Source of the DNA: Phoronis australis
Lineage: Eukaryota > Phoronida > Phoronidae
Assembly: GCA_002633005.1 (NCBI GenBank)
Contig: NMRA01000173.1
Location: 455,561 to 493,664 of the forward strand
Direction: 5' to 3'
Length of the DNA: 38,104 nt
Shown here: positions 33,815 through 38,104 of the stretch, piece after piece
Position numbering within the stretch: position 1 is the first letter of the stretch
Layout of the letters: every line of letters begins with the position of its first letter
Made by a program: the position numbers and the translations under genes
The notes under the pieces: model-generated
What the model was told of the DNA's origin: nothing
Database searches by the model: none
Seen by the model: only the letters and a program-made list of their open reading frames with translations

Positions 33815-34285
33815 TGCTCAGCACGTATAATGACTCATTGTGTAGACCTTGCTCAGCACATAGAATGACTCACTGTGTGGACCTTGCTTAGCACATAGAA
33901 TGACTCACCATGTGTACCTTGCTCAGCACATAGAATGACTCACTGTGTGAACCTTGCTCTGAACATAGATTGACTCACCGTGTGGGCCTTGCTCAGCACA
34001 TAGAATGACTCACTGTGTGAACATTGCTCTGAACATAGAATGACTCACCGTGTGAACCTTGCTCAACAATGACTCACCGTGTGAACCTTGCTCAGCACAT
34101 AGTGTGACTGACGGTGTGGACCTTGCTCAGCATTTAGAATGACTCACTGTGTGGACCTTGCTCAGCACATAGAATGACTCACCATTTGGACCTTGCTCAG
34201 CACATAGTGTGACTGACGGTGTGGACCTTGCTCAGCATTTAGAATGACTCACTGTGTGAACCTTGCTCAGCACATGGAATATGAC
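33815..34285. repeat. 35-bp minisatellite, about 13 copies
   Basis: The unit is TGCTCAGCACATAGAATGAC followed by TCACTGTGTGGACCT. Period 35 with a few shortened units (around 34060). It ends about 350 bp before the second coiled-coil exon. Confidence 0.9.
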
Positions 34286-34633
34286 TCACCATGTGGAACC
34301 ATCTTGTTGAGCTGGTCTCTAATTTTAGTGAGGAACACATTCAGACCATCATTACTGTGTGTGGTTTAAATAAAAATTTTTGACTAAAGGTTAGGGTTAT
34401 AGTAGCTTTTAAATGACATTTAATGAACTGTTGATTAGAAAGGGTACCGCAATAAACTAGGGAATCAGATCTAGAGTAGAAGCACAAAATGACTGGCCAG
34501 TGTTGGGTTGGTTAAGTGTGAACAATGGTCTGTAATGTTTAGGTGAATTGGACAAGCTGTATGGCTTAAATTGCCTTGAAGAGACTTGATGTCTGGATAT
34601 ATCAAGTACAATGTGTTGCACAATGTTTTGCAG

Positions 34634-34782
34634 CTGGAGAGGCGGGCGGAGCAGATGAGAAAGAGCCTGGAGCAACAGGAGAAAGAGCTGGAGGAGAAGA
34701 GGAGACAATTTGAGAAGGAAAAGTCAGCGTTTGAAGAGCAGACGAAGACATTTGATCAGGAGATGAAGAACAGATCACTTGA
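34634..34782 (+). CDS. SEPTIN7: septin-7 exon: second part of coiled coil
   Basis: Acceptor TGTTTTGCAG ends at 34633 and donor TTGA|GTAAGT follows 34782. Encodes LERRAEQMRKSLEQQEKELE, EKRRQFEKEKSAFEEQTKTF and DQEMKNRSL (residues 520-568). It continues the highly charged coiled coil with Leu/Met at core positions. The intron before it carries a 35-bp minisatellite. Confidence 0.95.
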
Positions 34783-35394
34783 GTAAGTGGTGGGAGGCTG
34801 TGAGGCAAATAGGGCAGTGGTTGGTGTTAGGGGGCACTGTGTGACAAGTGAGGCAGTGGTTGGGGTTAGGGGGCGCTGTGTGACAAGTAAGGCAGTGCTT
34901 GAAAGCAAGTTGAAGTGAAGGGAGACTTTGATGAGATGAAGTGACCAGAAGATGAATAATAAATTGGTTATTTGAGAAAAAATTGTTGAGTGGAGGCTGG
35001 GCGGCAAGTGACTCAGTGGTTAAGGGGCAGTTGGGAAATGGCAGCTTACAAGGTTTACATTAGCTGATGAAAAGCGGATTTGGACCATTAATGAATCTGA
35101 CAAGTGTTTATTACATTTTTGGATGTTCAAATGTGTAGCTGTGAACATTACCAATCATGCAACTTTATGATGTGGATTGAGCTTTAACTCCTGTCTCAGT
35201 GAGGAAGGACGTGCAAGCAGTAAAACACCCCTGGCATACTTGATTTCACCCATACTATTGGTAAAGCACAAATAAGCACATTACAGTCACTATTGCAGAA
35301 ATTATTTATATATCATACGTGCACCTTAATATTGAAGGAGTTTGTGAATACAGTGTTCGTCTTCAGCTTTGTACAGTGTGTATTGTCTTTCCAG
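34783..35394. other. last intron, no other gene
   Basis: The first part carries an imperfect duplication of GGCAGTGGTTGGNGTTAGGG with GGCGCTGTGTGACAAGT (about 34810-34890). The remainder is unremarkable and AT-rich. Confidence 0.5.
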
Positions 35395-35440
35395 GTCTGT
35401 TGATGGTAAAAAGAAAGACAAGAAGAAGGGCATATTTTAA
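35395..35440 (+). CDS. SEPTIN7: septin-7 last coding exon, basic tail and stop
   Basis: Acceptor TGTCTTTCCAG ends at 35394. After completing the split Glu codon the exon encodes SVDGKKKDKKKGIF and the stop TAA at 35438-35440. A lysine-rich tail closing in a hydrophobic pair is characteristic of septin-7. As I recall the vertebrate end, it has an extra Lys before the final Ile-Phe. The exon continues as 3' UTR. Confidence 0.93.
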
Positions 35441-35738
35441 CAAAAACTTTCGTCGTAAAGATGGCCAAATCTGTAAGCTTCCTGGACCAAGTGTGACAGT
35501 GCTGCACCCTGTTGGTGGACCTGTGAATGAGATGACAGTTATGAAATCTTGCTAAGCTCCAGTTGTGTTCCCTTTCGAAGGTGCTGCTTTAAAAGCTTGC
35601 TAATGTTAGAAGAGATAACATGACTTTTGTGACAAAAACAGCCATATTATGTAGTTTTATTATCACTAATTTTGGTAGTGGCGAATTTCCACAAGAACAC
35701 CTCATTAGTTCAGCTTACTTATTTATAATACGCTGATT

Positions 35739-35760
35739 GTATTGTATTGTATTGTATTAT
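35739..35760. repeat. TATTG pentanucleotide run in the 3' UTR
   Basis: Four to five tandem copies of TATTG, 300 bp after the stop codon. Confidence 0.8.
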
Positions 35761-36720
35761 TACATAGCAACATTCAGTCAACTCTATGTACCAGTTGATT
35801 TGATTACAACGAACTTTGGTTTCCATTATTATTTAGAAGAGTTTTGGATGGGTTCGTTACACTATTTGACAATATTGAATCTTAGTATAATTTCTTACAT
35901 CAGATATTTTGACAGTGGAAAATCAGCCAGAGTGTACCACCATGCTTTGCTTGTTCATTACATTGTTGTGTTTGTGTGACATGCGGTGCCAGGTTGTGTA
36001 TATTGAATTCCAGTAACAGAACACTGACGCAGTCGGGCAGCAAGTGCCATGGCTTTGCTAACTTTTTGCCTTCGAGACTGAGATGGGTTAGTGTGGTCTA
36101 CTGTGTGGTCTAATTCTGTGTTTGCCAGTTAACTTGGAGACTGGTGTGGTTACAGTAGAAGTGGTCAACTTGTTCCAGAGGCATTGGAATGAAGTTGTGC
36201 AGTGCCAGCATTAATTGCATAGTTACTGGATGGAGCTTCAATTGTGTACTCGAGATGTAATGGCATTTTGCCAATGTATTTGTTCTTCTCGTTGTCAATT
36301 GCGTGGTCAGCATCTAGCTTCATAATTCAAGACGTGTTAATTGGCTTGGTCTGTTGTTGCTGTTATGTGTTTTTCTGTTGTTTTGTGACGTACAAATCTG
36401 TTGTTATAATTTCACCCGTAAAGCCTCTGGAGGTTACAAGACATTACATTCTGCTTAGGACTAGTAAAAGCTAACACTTGGTCTTGTTTGAGTTAAGGCT
36501 GTACACATGCTCAGATGGTGGAATGTTGAATTGTTCTAGGTAAGCTCATCGTCGAAGTTGTGAAGGTGGGCGTTCCAACTTAAATGTGAGCTGCGATCAC
36601 GCGTCAGTTGCAATATGTTGCTCTCCTGGAATGTGCACCATTCCTAGGACTGTCTTACCACCAAGCAGATGTATACTGGCCCCGTGATTTCATGTAGTCT
36701 TACTTCAAATTGTTACTGAA

Positions 36721-36726
36721 ATTAAA
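36721..36726 (+). promoter_or_regulatory. candidate poly(A) signal ATTAAA
   Basis: ATTAAA, the commonest variant of the poly(A) hexamer, is followed within 15-50 bp by GT-rich sequence (CTCTGGTTGTGC, then TTGTGTGTG), as expected of a downstream element. This would give a 3' UTR of about 1.3 kb. It is only a motif call. Confidence 0.35.
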
Positions 36727-36746
36727 AAAGTGCACCTCTGGTTGTG

Positions 36747-37945
36747 CAGCATGGCATTGTGTGTGAAATTTCTCTCAAGTTGTATTTAGCATATATTATA
36801 ATGGCCACTGTTTTAGGATGTCTTCCTGTTCTAAGCTCTCGTAGATTTGTACTGATACATTGTTTTCTATAACATTTCATCAGTTGAATGACGCTATTGG
36901 TGAGAAAAAATCATTTCCCAAAATTAAAATGAATCAAACCCAAAACTCTTGCATCCTTGCCAAATGTTCTATCTAAGCTAAATCGCACTCAGTGCATGGC
37001 AGAGAATTTTAAGCGAATTTAACTGGAAAAGTGGCCAGCCTTGAGATCAACCAATGTCTGGCAAACAATGTCGAGAATTGGTGATTTGTAATAAGGTCAC
37101 TTTATTGTTTTGAAGCTGTAGTCCAAGCTAATAACTTCAAAATGTCCCATTCATAGATAACCCCAAAATGCATTTTTCTGTTGTAAAATGATTGTGTCCC
37201 TTTTAAATCTCCATGGCAACACAAATACACTGGCTTCACTTAAGCTCAAGACGTGCAGGTCTCGGCATGTTTATTTCCTCATGGTTTATGTTAATGAACT
37301 CACACACACTACCATTAGTAATAATGAGGTGGTCTGGTCAGTTTGTTTGAAAGAGTTACAGCACATAGCATGCGTAACTTCAACACTACCAGACCTTCTT
37401 GACCCCAAGTAATAGAGGTAAAAGCACTAGAACTCCTCTTGTACAAGACACAAATAATCAGACAAAACACTGTCCCCTACCAGGATGGCTAATGCCGCTA
37501 ACTGCAAAAAAATACTGGAAAGGATAACTGGAGTGTCAAACTTCTAATTGGAGAATGGCTTTGCCACCTCACAAACTTTCATAATTTCCTTTATTCTGTC
37601 ATGAGAGAAGACTACTGCTATGATGAACTGGTCTTCTGCCCAACTGTCATGAAAGGGAATTATGGAACATTTTGTTTGAATACTTTTGGCTTGTACTGTG
37701 TAATGTTTTATTGTAAATTAAGCATGAAGGTATATATGTAGCAGTGAAAGAGTTTAATGAATGATTGTAGATAGTTGACTGTAGTCGCGCCTTCACTGTC
37801 TATTGTAACATGCTACATTAATAATCTTTTTACAAAAATACTGTACAAATATTATGCTATGAAATACAATCATGGTTATGAAGCAATGTGTGTGGTTCAT
37901 AGTCTACAGTGTTTCTCCATATAGACACCTAGTGCATCACATTAG
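36747..37945. other. downstream sequence, no gene seen
   Basis: AT-rich, no convincing ORF on either strand. It may be longer 3' UTR if the ATTAAA at 36721 is not used, or the intergenic spacer. Confidence 0.4.
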
Positions 37946-38104
37946 CACCTTGACACAGTGAATACACCTTGACATAGTGAATACACCTTGAAACAGTGAA
38001 TACACCTTGAAACAGTGAATACATCTTGAAACAGTGAATACACCATGAAACAGTGAATACACCTTGAAACAGTGAATACACCTTGTAACAGTGAATACAC
38101 CTTG
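37946..38104. repeat. 19-bp minisatellite, at least 8 copies, cut by window end
   Basis: The unit is CACCTTGAAACAGTGAATA; early units carry GACACAG and GACATAG variants. The array runs into the last base of the window, so its full size is unknown. Confidence 0.9.

Larger units (their letters stand above)
3911..35440 (+). other. SEPTIN7: septin-7 (peanut-group septin) gene, coding span
   Basis: GTP-binding cytoskeletal septin that assembles into hexamers or octamers and filaments at the cortex and division site; septin-7 is usually the obligatory partner in these oligomers. The isoform A coding sequence joins 3911-4258 to eleven common exons ending at TAA 35438-35440, giving 583 aa. Isoform B starts at 11576 and gives 642 aa. 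In isoform A numbering: variable N-terminus 1-166, polybasic segment YRKSVKRG about 185-192, P-loop GESGLGKST 201-209, switch I Thr 234 (KKTVQ), DTPG 257-260, AKAD 338-341, septin unique element about 402-455, coiled coil about 478-568, and a basic tail ending GIF. The core matches vertebrate septin-7 closely, including [37 protein letters not shown] and GRQYPWG. It appears complete and undamaged. Assignment to septin-7 rather than another septin group is firm; splice variants are inferred. Confidence 0.95.
35441..36746 (+). other. SEPTIN7: septin-7 3' untranslated region (end uncertain)
   Basis: AT-rich sequence after the stop codon with no convincing ORF. It includes a TATTG pentanucleotide run (35739-35760). 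I found no AATAAA between the stop codon and the window end; the best poly(A) signal is ATTAAA at 36721. The true 3' end could lie farther downstream. Confidence 0.5.

Overview
This is invertebrate (bilaterian animal) genomic DNA. It carries almost the whole of one intron-rich plus-strand gene, an orthologue of septin-7 (the Drosophila peanut group). The evidence is about 60% A+T, GT/AG introns of 0.4 to 12 kb, interspersed repeats and many minisatellites. A lophotrochozoan such as a mollusc would fit, but the sequence alone does not settle the phylum. No bacterial, viral, tRNA or rRNA genes were seen.

Layout. 1-16250 holds alternative or upstream N-terminal exons: a candidate at 433-816, a clear first exon at 3911-4258 (isoform A, 116 residues) and a clear first exon at 11576-12100 (isoform B, 175 residues, TATA box just upstream). 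All three end in phase 0 at good GT donors and can each join the first common exon at 16251-16503. The common exons follow at 16251-16503, 26366-26472, 27887-27987, 30086-30220, 30777-30894, 31300-31392, 31762-31858, 32559-32727, 33312-33447, 34634-34782 and 35395-35440 (stop TAA). Every junction keeps frame, giving 467 common residues plus the isoform-specific start (583 aa for A, 642 aa for B). Then comes a 3' UTR of uncertain length.

How the parts work together. The exons build a complete septin: variable disordered N-terminus, polybasic helix, P-loop (split by the 9.9 kb intron), switch I threonine, DTPG, AKAD, septin unique element, a coiled coil of about 100 residues and a lysine-rich tail ending in GIF. 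Septin-7 is normally the partner subunit present in every septin hexamer or octamer. The alternative N-termini are the main regulatory feature here.

Non-coding content. At least fourteen tandem arrays (5 to 47 bp units), a roughly 540 bp MITE-like element with long inverted ends (12797-13336), a 233 bp element with inverted ends (19515-19747), diverged dispersed repeats, and a possible decayed minus-strand coding relic (10479-11464). Two single-N positions (7587 and 23854) are each flanked by near-identical direct copies. The pattern is best explained by unmerged contig overlaps, that is, false duplications in the assembly, and they expose allelic variation including a 1-versus-6-copy 28 bp VNTR.
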